The position numbers and the translations under genes are program-made. Shown here one piece after another: positions 28,907 through 38,281 of a DNA stretch of 58,544 nucleotides (position 1 is the stretch's first letter; each line of letters begins with the position of its first letter). Below the pieces are notes generated by a model. That model worked only from the letters and a program-made list of their open reading frames with translations. It ran no database searches and was not told where the DNA came from. The DNA is from Bacteroidota bacterium (GTDB lineage Bacteria > Bacteroidota > Bacteroidia > Bacteroidales > GCA-2748055): contig JAAEOI010000265.1 of NCBI GenBank assembly GCA_024244665.1, forward strand, positions 1 to 58,544. The letters run 5' to 3'.

Positions 28907-31126
28907 TTACTCACTGACATCCACACGGTGGACCGAATCGATGCCTTTAACTTTCATAAGGTTCAGGATCAGGTTATTCAAGTCGTTTGTGTTGTGAACG
29001 TAGAGGTCAATGGTCCCATTGAAGATCCCGTCGTGTCCGTGAAGGTTGATGGTGCGCATGCTGATATTCAGCTCTTTGGTGATGGTGTTGGTGATTTTGT
29101 TGTAGACCCCGAACCGGTCCCAGCCGTTGAGACTTATTCTTGCAAGATAGGAGAGGACCTTATGTTGAGTCCACTTTGCAGCCACCAGTTTGTCACCTTG
29201 GCTCGACATAATCTTCACCGCTGCTTTGCAATCGGTCCGGTGCACAAGGATGGACTCATTATCCTGCCTGACAGCCACGACCTCATCACCAGGGATGGGG
29301 TTGCAGCATTTGGCCAGGGTGTAGGATCCCTCTTCGCCCTCATTGGCCTCACTCAGGATCAGTGTGCCCCTGGAGTCGTACTCCTCCCTGTTGCCTGTTT
29401 TCTTTTGCGCCCGGCCGAGCGACAGGTCCCAGACCCTGACCCATTTGTTCTTGGTGTTTTTACTCAGGATACCCTTGAGGTCATTCAGGTTGATGATCCC
29501 GGATCCGAGTTTGGAGTAGAATTCATCTTTGTGGGTGGAGTCGTAGGCTGGTACCAGTTTCTTCAGGATCCTGGAACTGGGGGCCAGGTTCATCTCCTTC
29601 AGCTTATCGATCAAGATCTGTTTGCCTACTTCGGTCCGGTTTTTGGTTTCTGCTTTCAGGGCATTTTTAATGGCCGATTTGGCTTTTACCGTTGTAACAA
29701 ACTGGGACCACTCCAGAGTCGGTTTTTGTACATCCGAAGAAAGGATCTCCACCTGGTCACCACTGCTCAGGGTATGACTGAGAGGAACCAGTTTGTGGTT
29801 CACCTTGGCACCAATTGCCTTGTTTCCTATTTCGGTATGGATGTCGTACGCGAAGTCCAGGGCCGTTGCATCCTTGGGCAGGGTGACAATGTGTCCCTTG
29901 GGGGTAAAGACCATAATCTCCGAAGAGAAGAGGTTCAGCCTGAAGTCATCCAGGAATTCCATGGCATTGTCGGAAGGGGTTTCCAGGGTTTCCTTGATCC
30001 TTTTAATCCACTTATCCAATTCTGATTCGGGAGCGGCTTTGTCCTTGTATTTCCAGTGGGCGGCAAATCCCCTCTCTGCAATCTCATTCATTCGGGTCGA
30101 CCGGATCTGTACCTCCATCCATTTTCCGACGGGCCCCATTACGGTGGTGTGCAGGGCCTCATAACCATTGGCCTTAGGAGTCGATACCCAGTCCCTGATC
30201 CGCTCCGGTTTTGGTGGATAGATGTCTGTGATGATGGAGTAGATGTTCCAGCACTGCGTTTTTTCAGGGATATCGGGTATCGGTTCAAAAACGATCCGTA
30301 TGGCAAACAGATCATATATTTCCTCGAAGGTTACATTCTTCAGGTGCATCTTCTGCCAGATGGAGTAGATCGATTTTGGCCTTCCCGAAATATTGAAATT
30401 GAATTTGTTAGAACCCAGTGAATCTATTATGGGCAGGGAGAAGTGGTTGATCAGGTGGAGCCTGCGCTCTTCGGTCAGCTTGATCTTCTCGGCGATTTCG
30501 TTGTAGACCTCGGGATAGCGGTATTTCAGGCTCAGGTCTTCCAGTTCTGTTTTCAGACTGTAAAGGCCCAGCCGGTGAGCCAGGGGGGCATATAGATAGA
30601 TGGTCTCTCCGGCAATCTTGATCTGCTTGTGCCTGGGCATAGAGTCCAGGGTCCGCATGTTATGGAGCCTGTCTGCCAGTTTTATAAAGATGACCCTCAC
30701 ATCATCGGAGAGAGTAAGGAGCATCTTCCTGAAGTTTTCAGCCTGTAGTGAATTGGACTCCTTGTCAAATACACCGGAGATTTTGGTGAGCCCGTCAATG
30801 ATGGAGGCTATCTTCTTTCCGAATGCATTCTCAATGTCCTCGATGGTCAGTTCAGTATCCTCAACTACATCATGGAGGATTGCACATACAGTACTGGTAA
30901 CTCCCAGTCCGATCTCCTCACTGACAATGACCGCCACTTCAAGTGGATGGATGATATAGGGGTCCCCCGACTTCCGGCGCATACCTTTGTGGGCCTCATT
31001 GGCCATTTTAAAGGCTTTTCTGATCAGCTTTTCGTCCTTTACCGATTTGCAATAGGCACAATTTTTGATCAGCTGCTCCAGCAGTGTAACAATTGTTTGT
31101 TCTTCGGTGATCACAATTTCTCCCAT
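28907..31126 (-). CDS. rsh: RelA/SpoT homologue, (p)ppGpp synthetase/hydrolase
   Basis: A 739-aa stringent-response enzyme. The N-terminal HD hydrolase domain is intact (IIHPLEVAVIV, AILHDVVEDT, LADRLHNMRTL). The synthetase domain follows (GRPKSIYSIWQKM, YDLFAIRIVFE, GYEALHTTVMGP), then TGS (MVFTPKGHIVTLPKDATALD), a zinc-finger-like segment (YTLAKCCNPIPGDEVVA) and a C-terminal ACT domain. It should both make and degrade (p)ppGpp. The start is ATG 31126, one codon inside a TTG. A TAATTTTG box lies at 31132-31139 (minus strand), very close to the start. Confidence 0.96.
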   Translation of the reverse strand: MGEIVITEEQTIVTLLEQLIKNCAYCKSVKDEKLIRKAFKMANEAHKGMRRKSGDPYIIHPLEVAVIVSEEIGLGVTSTVCAILHDVVEDTELTIEDIENAFGKKIASIIDGLTKISGVFDKESNSLQAENFRKMLLTLSDDVRVIFIKLADRLHNMRTLDSMPRHKQIKIAGETIYLYAPLAHRLGLYSLKTELEDLSLKYRYPEVYNEIAEKIKLTEERRLHLINHFSLPIIDSLGSNKFNFNISGRPKSIYSIWQKMHLKNVTFEEIYDLFAIRIVFEPIPDIPEKTQCWNIYSIITDIYPPKPERIRDWVSTPKANGYEALHTTVMGPVGKWMEVQIRSTRMNEIAERGFAAHWKYKDKAAPESELDKWIKRIKETLETPSDNAMEFLDDFRLNLFSSEIMVFTPKGHIVTLPKDATALDFAYDIHTEIGNKAIGAKVNHKLVPLSHTLSSGDQVEILSSDVQKPTLEWSQFVTTVKAKSAIKNALKAETKNRTEVGKQILIDKLKEMNLAPSSRILKKLVPAYDSTHKDEFYSKLGSGIINLNDLKGILSKNTKNKWVRVWDLSLGRAQKKTGNREEYDSRGTLILSEANEGEEGSYTLAKCCNPIPGDEVVAVRQDNESILVHRTDCKAAVKIMSSQGDKLVAAKWTQHKVLSYLARISLNGWDRFGVYNKITNTITKELNISMRTINLHGHDGIFNGTIDLYVHNTNDLNNLILNLMKVKGIDSVHRVDVSE

Positions 31127-31178
31127 CAAGGCAAAATTAGTGATTCCTTAGAAAGTCTGTTGATACCGGACAGGTTTT

Positions 31179-32726
31179 TTAATACTCCAGTGGATAGATC
31201 ACTGAAACACTTCCGTTAAGTGTCTTTGAAAGACCGGTATAGTCTGTGTACTGAATGAAATAAACATAGACTCCTTCCATTGCATATCCGCCCCTGCTGA
31301 AGGTGCCATCCCATCCCTCTCCCGGATTATTGGTCTCAAACAGCTTCCTTCCTCCCCGGTCATAGATGATCATGGTATACTTATCCGGGGCAAAGTCAAT
31401 AACTGGTTTGAACAAGTAGTTTGTGGTCCTTCCAGGGGTAAATGCGTTGGGTACCTGCATGCTGGTCTCCACGGCCACACTTACAACATTGGAGATGCTG
31501 ATGCCCGGGTTGGCCCCCTCCACCTGGTTACCCAGGGCAAGGACCTTGTATTGAAGTTCACCCGGCTGGTAGCCGTTGATAACCGATTCAATGGCCTCCT
31601 GCCAGCTGGTGGTTCCAGGACCAAGCGAAGAGACGTCGACAAATTCACCCGAACCGCTTCTGCGCTGAATTATGTAGCCCGACAGCCCTGTGGAGTATGT
31701 CTCATAAGGTGTCCAGCTCAGATGGGCCATAAGCCCATCAATGGAACTTTCAAGCAGAATGCTGGTTCCTGAGTTGGATTCGGAGACCACAATGGGGCTT
31801 GAACACACTTCAGGCTGGTAGATGGATTGCACAAGGTACTGATAACTGCTGCTCTGGGTGGATAAGACATCGGTGTAGTTCATGCTGGGCTGATGTGAGT
31901 CCCATATGGTATTTACCTCGATGAAGGGTGAATCCCGGTCACTTCTTCTGAGTATCCTGAAATTATTGACCGGCCCCTCTACATCGGCTGTGAAACGGAG
32001 CTCCAGGGAGGAGTTGTCAATCACCGATACCTCATCCACCCTGAGTATTGAAGGGGCATCAGGGAAAGCTGTCCGGACCGCCTCAATCGGTGATAGTGAT
32101 GTAATTCCCGAAGTATTGACTGCTTCAACATAATAACTATAGGAGGTATCGTAACTCACCCCCGAATGCCTGAAAGAGCGGGTGTCCGGATGGACAAATT
32201 TGAGAAGGTTAATGGCATCACCTGTAAGTCCCCCGTAGATCCTGTAACCCGAGACCTTCCCTTCCCAGCCCACATAGCCGGTCCAGCTGATTATAATCGC
32301 TGGTTCGCAGGGCTCAAACTCCAGCTCTAATTCAACAGCCTGGTGTTCGTTTTCTCCCAGTAAACTCGCACGATTTCCATTGCCATCCAGTGTATCTATG
32401 GCCTGGACCGAGAAAGCCAGATTCACCAGTTTGCTGTCCATGATTTTGTATTCAAGCACCTCTGAGGGAATACCAAATCTAAATGTACCGGTCCCATTGT
32501 CCATTTGCCATATATAGTACATATCAACCGTGGTATCCTTGCTTGCTTCCCACTGAATCAATACTCCGTCGTCGGCATGGTCGACTGTGACCCGGATCAG
32601 GTGTGGGGTGTCAGGAAGATCTCCCTGGGCGAAAATGCCCGCAGGCAACAGAAATAGCACAAGCAGCCATACCACTGACATCATCGCTGATTGCGAAGTT
32701 ATTCCTTTATTTCTAATGCCACTCAT
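31179..32726 (-). CDS. Fibronectin type III protein with T9SS type B (gliding-motility-associated) C-terminus
   Basis: A 515-aa exported protein with a signal peptide (VVWLLVLFLLPAGIFAQG, reached after about 15 basic or polar residues), three to four fibronectin type III-like domains (WTGYVGWEGKVSGYRIYGG, LSWTPYETYSTGLSGYIIQR) and a type B T9SS C-terminal domain. The latter has VPNAFTPG, YTMIIYDRGGRKLFET, GWDGTF, GVYVYFIQY and a final NGSVSVIYPLEY. It is a surface or secreted protein delivered by T9SS. The order of domains suggests an adhesin or matrix protein; the binding partner is unknown. Confidence 0.9.
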   Translation of the reverse strand: MSGIRNKGITSQSAMMSVVWLLVLFLLPAGIFAQGDLPDTPHLIRVTVDHADDGVLIQWEASKDTTVDMYYIWQMDNGTGTFRFGIPSEVLEYKIMDSKLVNLAFSVQAIDTLDGNGNRASLLGENEHQAVELELEFEPCEPAIIISWTGYVGWEGKVSGYRIYGGLTGDAINLLKFVHPDTRSFRHSGVSYDTSYSYYVEAVNTSGITSLSPIEAVRTAFPDAPSILRVDEVSVIDNSSLELRFTADVEGPVNNFRILRRSDRDSPFIEVNTIWDSHQPSMNYTDVLSTQSSSYQYLVQSIYQPEVCSSPIVVSESNSGTSILLESSIDGLMAHLSWTPYETYSTGLSGYIIQRRSGSGEFVDVSSLGPGTTSWQEAIESVINGYQPGELQYKVLALGNQVEGANPGISISNVVSVAVETSMQVPNAFTPGRTTNYLFKPVIDFAPDKYTMIIYDRGGRKLFETNNPGEGWDGTFSRGGYAMEGVYVYFIQYTDYTGLSKTLNGSVSVIYPLEY

Positions 32727-32807
32727 CCTTACAATAACGCCAGTTCTTCTATATTGTTATTACTTTCGATAAGGCAAAGATAAAACATTCTATTTTCTTA
32801 AATCGCT

Positions 32808-32837
32808 TTTGAACTGCTGGGTAAAATGCTAATTTTG
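32808..32837 (+). promoter_or_regulatory. Promoter candidate for the ClC gene
   Basis: TTTG at 32808-32811, an 18-bp spacer and TAATTTTG at 32830-32837, a full match to the Bacteroidota consensus. Transcription would start at or just before the ATG at 32844, implying a leaderless or nearly leaderless message if that start is right. Confidence 0.45.
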
Positions 32838-32843
32838 TCCTTC

Positions 32844-34616
32844 ATGCCGAAAAAGGATTTCATAAGCAAGCTTAATAATTTCAAAATCAGATACTTGAAG
32901 GGTCACAGCTTCCTGTACATCCTTGCCGTCTTCGTGGGCCTTGGTGTTGGACTGGCAGCTGTGATTATCAAGAACCTCGTGCACTTTATACGTGAAGCAC
33001 TTGAAAATGGTTTCCAGGGTGAATTTTCCATGTACTATATTTTCATACTGCCGATAGTAGGTATCGCTCTGACAGTGCTCTATATCAAGTACCTGAACAA
33101 GCGGCCGGTGGGACATGGGATCCCTGGAGTTCTGTTTGCGATTTCCAAAAATAACGGAATCATCCGATCGCATAACCTCTATTCCAGTATCATAACCAGC
33201 GCGCTGACAGTTGGTTTCGGAGGCTCTGTGGGACTGGAGGGGCCTACTGTGGCAACGGGCGGAGCAATAGGAGCCAACCTGGGGAGGGTATTGAAACTTA
33301 ATTATAAGGAGATCGCACTACTGATCTCCTGTGCCTGTGCCGGTGCACTTTCTGCCATCTTCAAGGCGCCCATCGCCGGAATCGTTTTTGCCCTGGAGGT
33401 GATCATGCTCGATATGACCATGTGGGCAGTGATCCCACTGTTAATTTCATCGGCAACCGCGGCGCTCACTTCTTATCTGTTTTTGGGTCAGAATGTTCTC
33501 TATTCCTTTCAGGTTACCGAGTCTTTCAAGATGGGCCAGATCCACTGGTACCTGATCCTGGGTGTAGTGGTTGGTTTGCTCTCTGTTTACTTCACCAGGA
33601 GCTACATCTACATCACAAGCCTCTTTGAAAAGTTTGACAGTCCCTTGAAAAAATTGCTACTGGCCGGTGGCCTGCTTGGGATCATAATTATCTTTTTTCC
33701 ATCACTATACGGGGAGGGCTACGAGGTTGTAAACCAGGGCTTAAGAGGTGAATTTCAGCACCTGCTGGAGGGCACCTTTTTCGAGAGCTGGAATAGTACA
33801 TTTTTGCTGGCGGCCCTCTATATATTACTGATTATTGGGTTCAAGGTGATTGCTACCACGCTTACTTTTGCTGCCGGAGGGATCGGGGGAATCTTTGCTC
33901 CTTCACTTTTTATAGGTGCGAATACAGGGCTTCTGTTCGGATTACTCCTGAACGAGGTGGGGATCGATGTTTCGGTAAGCAACATGGCATTGGTGGGAAT
34001 GGCCGGTATGATAGCCGGTGTTGTGCATGCACCGCTTACAGCCATATTCTTAATTGCGGAAATTACCGGAGGTTATGAACTTTTCTTTCCGCTGATGCTG
34101 GCGTCCACCATCTCCTATGGTACCACCAGGACATTTGTGAAGAATTCGGTCTACACCTTACAGCTGGCCAAAAGGGGAGAGCTAATGACTCACCACAAGG
34201 ACCGGAACATCTTGCTGATGATGAAGGTGTCGGAATTGATTGAGACCGATTTCATCCCGGTCAGATCCAACAGTACACTTCGCGACCTGGTCCAGGTGAT
34301 TACCAAATCGCATCGCAACATATACCCGGTTCTGGATGAGCAGAACAACCTGGAAGGGATTGTGAAGCTGGATGATATCCGCCATATCATGTTCCGCCAG
34401 GAGATGTACGATTCCACAAAGATCAGGGACCTGATGATAACACCCGAATGGACCATCCAGACCAGCGATCCCATGGAGGCGGTGGCACGGCAGTTCTCCG
34501 AAAGCGGGCGTTACAATCTGCCGGTTCTGCAGAATGGCAAATACCTGGGTTTTGTCTCCCGCGCAAGGGTCTTTTCCTCCTACCGTGAGATGCTCAAGCA
34601 CTTTTCGGATGACTGA
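32844..34616 (+). CDS. ClC family chloride channel/transporter with CBS domains
   Basis: A 590-aa membrane protein with the ClC core (about residues 25-430) and two C-terminal CBS domains (about 445-585). Selectivity motifs are visible: GHGIPGV, GSVGLEGPTVATGG with the gating glutamate, and GGIGGIFAPSLFIGA. In FKAPIAGIVFALEVIM the position of the second, proton-pathway glutamate (E203 in the E. coli exchanger) appears to be valine, as in ClC channels. It may therefore be a passive anion channel. The start is ATG 32844 (MPKKDF), not the in-frame ATG 18 bp upstream. It precedes aprBA-qmoABC by 115 bp in the same direction, so it could share expression with them. Confidence 0.92.
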   Translation: MPKKDFISKLNNFKIRYLKGHSFLYILAVFVGLGVGLAAVIIKNLVHFIREALENGFQGEFSMYYIFILPIVGIALTVLYIKYLNKRPVGHGIPGVLFAISKNNGIIRSHNLYSSIITSALTVGFGGSVGLEGPTVATGGAIGANLGRVLKLNYKEIALLISCACAGALSAIFKAPIAGIVFALEVIMLDMTMWAVIPLLISSATAALTSYLFLGQNVLYSFQVTESFKMGQIHWYLILGVVVGLLSVYFTRSYIYITSLFEKFDSPLKKLLLAGGLLGIIIIFFPSLYGEGYEVVNQGLRGEFQHLLEGTFFESWNSTFLLAALYILLIIGFKVIATTLTFAAGGIGGIFAPSLFIGANTGLLFGLLLNEVGIDVSVSNMALVGMAGMIAGVVHAPLTAIFLIAEITGGYELFFPLMLASTISYGTTRTFVKNSVYTLQLAKRGELMTHHKDRNILLMMKVSELIETDFIPVRSNSTLRDLVQVITKSHRNIYPVLDEQNNLEGIVKLDDIRHIMFRQEMYDSTKIRDLMITPEWTIQTSDPMEAVARQFSESGRYNLPVLQNGKYLGFVSRARVFSSYREMLKHFSDD

Positions 34617-34731
34617 TTCCGAAAGCTAATTCCGATTTTAAAAACATTCTAAATATCCGGCTACTACGGTTATCAACAGGTACCCACCGGAATATTTAAT
34701 TATGTTTGTTATCCACAATCAAAAGCTGACT

Positions 34732-35145
34732 ATGCCGAGTTTTGTAATTAACGATAAGTGTGATGGCTGTAAAGCGCAGGATAAGACTGCATGCCAGTAT
34801 ATCTGTCCCAACGACCTGATGGTTCTGGACAGGGAGAAGAATAAAGCCTACAACCGTGCGGTAGATATGTGCTGGGAGTGCTATAGCTGCGTAAAGATCT
34901 GTCCCACCCATGCCATCGAGGTCCGGGGATATGCTGATTTCATGCCCCTGGGGGGTGTGGTACAACCACTTAGGAGTACTGACGCAATCATGTGGGCGGT
35001 GAAGTTTCGAAACAAGAAAGTGAAGCGGTTCAAATTCCCCATTCGTACCACACCGGAAGGTACCATTGAACCTGATGCCGGATTTTCCACAGGGTCGGAC
35101 GACCTGAAGTCACCCGTACTGAGAACCGAGCCCGATTCCCTTTAA
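34732..35145 (+). CDS. aprB: Adenylylsulfate (APS) reductase, beta (ferredoxin) subunit
   Basis: A 137-aa iron-sulfur subunit that passes electrons to the flavoprotein AprA. Eight cysteines in ferredoxin spacing bind two [4Fe-4S] clusters: C10, C13, C21, C25 and C47, C50, C53, C57 (KCDGCK, CQYICPNDLM, CWECYSCVKICP). The segment FRNKKVKRFKFPIRTTPEGT is diagnostic for AprB. Compared with sulfate-reducer AprB (about 150-166 aa) its C-terminal tail is short. ATG 34732 (MPSFVI) is chosen over ATG 34702 because it matches the usual start. A TATGTTTG box at 34701-34708 is a possible -7 element, without a clear -33 box. aprA follows after 16 bp. Confidence 0.96.
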   Translation: MPSFVINDKCDGCKAQDKTACQYICPNDLMVLDREKNKAYNRAVDMCWECYSCVKICPTHAIEVRGYADFMPLGGVVQPLRSTDAIMWAVKFRNKKVKRFKFPIRTTPEGTIEPDAGFSTGSDDLKSPVLRTEPDSL

Positions 35146-35161
35146 TCTTAAAAGAATTGAA

Positions 35162-37039
35162 ATGAAGACAGATAGTTTTGAAACGGTCATTGTTGAGACC
35201 GACCTGTTGATCCTTGGTGGTGGTATGGCAGCTTGCGGGGCAGCCTATGAAGCATCCTACTGGGCAAAAAAACATAAGCAGCGTGTGACCGTTGTGGATA
35301 AAGCGGCCTTGGAACGTAGTGGTGCTGTAGCCATGGGGCTGTCGGCCATAAACCTCTACCTGGGCTTAAGCAAAGGCAACAACACGGTGGAAGATTATGT
35401 CAGCTATGTGAAGAACGACCTGATGGGCATCACCCGCAAGGACCTGGTGGCCAATATTGCCCGCCATGTGGACTCATCGGTTCATCTCTTCGAGAAATGG
35501 GGACTACCCATCTGGAAGGACAACGAGGGTAACTATGTCAATGAGGGTCGCTGGCAGATTATGATCCATGGCGAGTCCTATAAAAGTATTGTTTCAGAGG
35601 CTGCCAAAACTGCCTTGAAAGAGCTGGGAGATGACGGTAGCTACTATGAGCGCATCTTTATTACCGAACCGGTGATGTTTGGTGACCGTTGTGTGGGCGC
35701 TGTTGGTTTCAGTGTCCGGGAGAATAAATTCTATGTTTTCAAGGCCAAAGCGGTGCTGGATGTGATGGGCGGTGCCGTCCATATCTTCAGGCCACGTTCG
35801 GTGGGCGAGGGACTGGGAAGGTCATGGTATCCGCCATTCAACAGCGGGGCCAGTACCTACTTCACACTGAAGTCAGGCGCCGAGATGACCTGTCAGGAGG
35901 TACGTTTTGTACCCGTGCGCTTCAAGGATTCATACGGACCGGTGGGCGCGTGGTTCCTGCTTTTTAAATCCAAAGCCACCAATGCCAAAGGGGAGGAGTA
36001 CATGGAGACGCGTGCAGCAGAGCTTGAGAACTGGGCACCTTACGGTACTTCCAAGCCTACACCTACCAACCTGAGGAATTACCTTATGCTGCAGGAGCTT
36101 GAAGCAGGGAACGGGCCTATCTATATGCGGACCGATGAAGCCATTAAGAAACTTGTTGCCGAGATTCCCGATGAGAAGGAGGCAAAGCGGAAGATGAAAG
36201 AGCTTGAGTCGGAGGCCTGGGAAGATTTCCTTGATATGACGGTGAGCCAGGCGCTCAACTGGGCCTCTCACAATATCATGCCCGAAGAGTCACCCTCTGA
36301 AATATCGGCCTGTGAACCCTACTTTATCAGTTCCCATTCCGGCGCTTCCGGCGCATGGATCAGCGGGCCACAGGACCTGGCTCCGGGTGACCACCACTGG
36401 GGATACGACAACATGACCACCGTTAAAGGGCTTTTTGCTGCAGGTGACGCATCGGGTGCTTCATCCCACAAGTTCTCCTCAGGCTCCTTTACCGAAGGGC
36501 GGATTGCCGGGAAGGCAGCTATTGCATTTTGCGTGGATCATCCCGATCAGGTGGAGATCAGCGATGAGCAGATCGCAGCCCTGAAGGAGAAGGTGCTTCA
36601 GCCTCTGAAGACCTTTGAAGAGCACCATGGCTATGCCAATGACGAGGATGTGAATCCCAATTATGTAAAACCAAAGATGTTCATGTTCCGCCTGCAAAAG
36701 ATCATGGATGAGTATGCCGGTGGTGCCTCTGTTGGATTTAAGACATCGGAAGCACTGCTGACGAAAGGATTGGAGTACCTTGAGTATATGAAGGAGGATT
36801 CGGAGAAACTGGCTGCCAGTGACCTGAATGAATTAATGAGGTGCTGGGAGAATGTGCACCGGATGTGGCAGGCAGAATCGCATATGCGGACCGTCCTGTT
36901 CAGGGAGGAAACCCGCTGGCCTGGCTACTATTTCCGGACCGACCATCCGAAGATGAAAGCTGACTGGGAAGCCTTTGCCAACTGCAAATGGGATCCCGAA
37001 ACCGGCCAGTGGACCATGATAAAACATGAAATCCTCTAA
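35162..37039 (+). CDS. aprA: Adenylylsulfate (APS) reductase, alpha (flavoprotein) subunit
   Basis: A 625-aa FAD subunit of cytoplasmic dissimilatory APS reductase, which interconverts APS and sulfite plus AMP. The FAD motif is LILGGGMAACGAAYEASYW; GAVAMGLSAIN, MTCQEVRFVPVRFKDSYGP, SSHSGASGAWISGP, GLFAAGDASGASSHKFSSGS and the C-terminal CKWDPETGQWTMIKHE also fit AprA. It belongs to the fumarate-reductase superfamily, but these segments together with the aprB and qmo neighbours make APS reductase the clear choice. The direction of the reaction in this organism cannot be told from the sequence. A 54-bp A/T-rich repeat spacer separates it from qmoA. Confidence 0.96.
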   Translation: MKTDSFETVIVETDLLILGGGMAACGAAYEASYWAKKHKQRVTVVDKAALERSGAVAMGLSAINLYLGLSKGNNTVEDYVSYVKNDLMGITRKDLVANIARHVDSSVHLFEKWGLPIWKDNEGNYVNEGRWQIMIHGESYKSIVSEAAKTALKELGDDGSYYERIFITEPVMFGDRCVGAVGFSVRENKFYVFKAKAVLDVMGGAVHIFRPRSVGEGLGRSWYPPFNSGASTYFTLKSGAEMTCQEVRFVPVRFKDSYGPVGAWFLLFKSKATNAKGEEYMETRAAELENWAPYGTSKPTPTNLRNYLMLQELEAGNGPIYMRTDEAIKKLVAEIPDEKEAKRKMKELESEAWEDFLDMTVSQALNWASHNIMPEESPSEISACEPYFISSHSGASGAWISGPQDLAPGDHHWGYDNMTTVKGLFAAGDASGASSHKFSSGSFTEGRIAGKAAIAFCVDHPDQVEISDEQIAALKEKVLQPLKTFEEHHGYANDEDVNPNYVKPKMFMFRLQKIMDEYAGGASVGFKTSEALLTKGLEYLEYMKEDSEKLAASDLNELMRCWENVHRMWQAESHMRTVLFREETRWPGYYFRTDHPKMKADWEAFANCKWDPETGQWTMIKHEIL

Positions 37040-37092
37040 CTACCAAACTACTTAAATACCAAACTACTTAACTAATTAACTACTTAACTGAT
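37040..37092 (+). repeat. A/T-rich direct repeats between aprA and qmoA
   Basis: TACCAAACTACTTA occurs at 37041-37054 and again at 37057-37070, followed by two looser copies of AACTACTTAACT. This fills the whole gap between the aprA stop and the qmoA start and contains no gene. It could tune spacing or mRNA processing between the two parts of the operon. Confidence 0.8.
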
Positions 37093-37093
37093 T

Positions 37094-38281
37094 TTGAACT
37101 ACCCAACTGTAATCATAGGGGGAGGGATCACAGGAATCACTGCTGCAGTTGAACTGGCCGAAGCCGGTCAGCACGTTGTCCTGGTTGAGAAGGATCATTA
37201 CCTGGGTGGAAATGTCTCCCGCTTCAACAACTACTTTCCCAAACTTTGTCCACCGTCATGCGGACTTGAAATCAATTTCCGAAGGATTCGTTCGAATCAC
37301 CGCATCAGTTACTATACAGGGGCCCGGGTGACAGGTGTCAGCGGAACCGATGGCGATTTCAGGGTAAAGATCAGGCTTGAGCCCCGGCTCATCAACAACA
37401 AGTGTACCTCCTGCGGTAAATGCACGGAGGTGTGTCCTGAGGAGAAGGCAGCTTATATAAGCAACACGCTGGCATTCCCCATGAAATATAGCATCGACCC
37501 TGAAACCTGTAAAAGAGAGGTCTGTGGAAAATGCCTGGAGGTTTGTGAGTATGATGCCATTCAACTGGAAGCTGTAGCTGCCGATCTTGAACTCTGTGCC
37601 GGAAAGATAATTATGGCCACCGGGTGGATCCTCTATGATGCTGCTCTTATTGAGAATTACCACTATGCAGAGGAGCCTGATGTGGTGACAAATCAGGAGT
37701 TTGAAAGGATGCTTGCAGCCTGCACCCGGGAACATGCAAAATTGGTCAGGCCCTCCGATAACAAAGTACCCCGGCGCATCGCTTTTGTCCAGTGCGCAGG
37801 CTCCAGGGACCACAATCACCTTCCTTACTGTTCGGCTGTGTGCTGCTCTGTATCGCTGAAACATGCACTTACACTGGAAACCGGGTATCCGGAGATTGAG
37901 GCTGAGGTCTTCTACATAGATATGCGCCTGTCGGGGAGGAATGAGAAACTTTTAAGGGAGGCTGAAGGGAAAGAGAGGATTAGGCTGACCAAGGGAAAAG
38001 TTGGCAGGATAACCAGGTCTGATAAGAAGGAGGGACTGATCGTGGAGGTGGAAGATATCATTGAGGGAGTAAGGAGAGAGGATCATTTTGATATGGTGGT
38101 ACTTGCCATGGGGCTGACACCCGCTCAAATTGAAGCGGACCTCCAGGTGAATGAATATGGATTTTACCTGCCCGGTCAGACTTCGGGGATCATCCCGGCA
38201 GCATGTTGCAAACGCCCCATGGATGTCTCCTCCTCTGTGAAAGATGCCACTGCTTCCGCACTAAAAGCCATGCAACGATGA
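37094..38281 (+). CDS. qmoA: Quinone-interacting membrane-bound oxidoreductase, subunit A
   Basis: A 395-aa HdrA-like flavoprotein of the Qmo complex, which links the quinone pool to APS reductase. It has an N-terminal FAD motif (IIGGGITGITAAVELAE), the Cys-Pro segment LCPPSCGLEI, and two [4Fe-4S] sets (C104, C107, C110, C114 and C139, C144, C147, C151). A second segment typical of HdrA/Qmo flavoproteins follows (VQCAGSRDHNHLPYCSAVCC). No ATG is available at the right place; the TTG at 37094 gives the expected start NYPTVIIGGG. Its stop overlaps the qmoB start as ATGA (38278-38281), a sign of coupled translation. Confidence 0.95.
   Translation: MNYPTVIIGGGITGITAAVELAEAGQHVVLVEKDHYLGGNVSRFNNYFPKLCPPSCGLEINFRRIRSNHRISYYTGARVTGVSGTDGDFRVKIRLEPRLINNKCTSCGKCTEVCPEEKAAYISNTLAFPMKYSIDPETCKREVCGKCLEVCEYDAIQLEAVAADLELCAGKIIMATGWILYDAALIENYHYAEEPDVVTNQEFERMLAACTREHAKLVRPSDNKVPRRIAFVQCAGSRDHNHLPYCSAVCCSVSLKHALTLETGYPEIEAEVFYIDMRLSGRNEKLLREAEGKERIRLTKGKVGRITRSDKKEGLIVEVEDIIEGVRREDHFDMVVLAMGLTPAQIEADLQVNEYGFYLPGQTSGIIPAACCKRPMDVSSSVKDATASALKAMQR

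Noticed and set aside
28928..30025. A 365-codon open frame on the plus strand
   Set aside because: It lies wholly antisense to rsh, which has every domain of its family; the frame has no motif and results from codon bias of the real gene.
34702..34731. Upstream ATG for aprB giving ten more residues
   Set aside because: AprB proteins begin directly at the MPSFVI-like position, and a possible -7 box overlaps the upstream ATG.
35162..37039. AprA considered as a fumarate reductase or L-aspartate oxidase flavoprotein
   Set aside because: The paired AprB with FKFPIRTTPEGT, the AprA C-terminus and the qmo genes fit only APS reductase.
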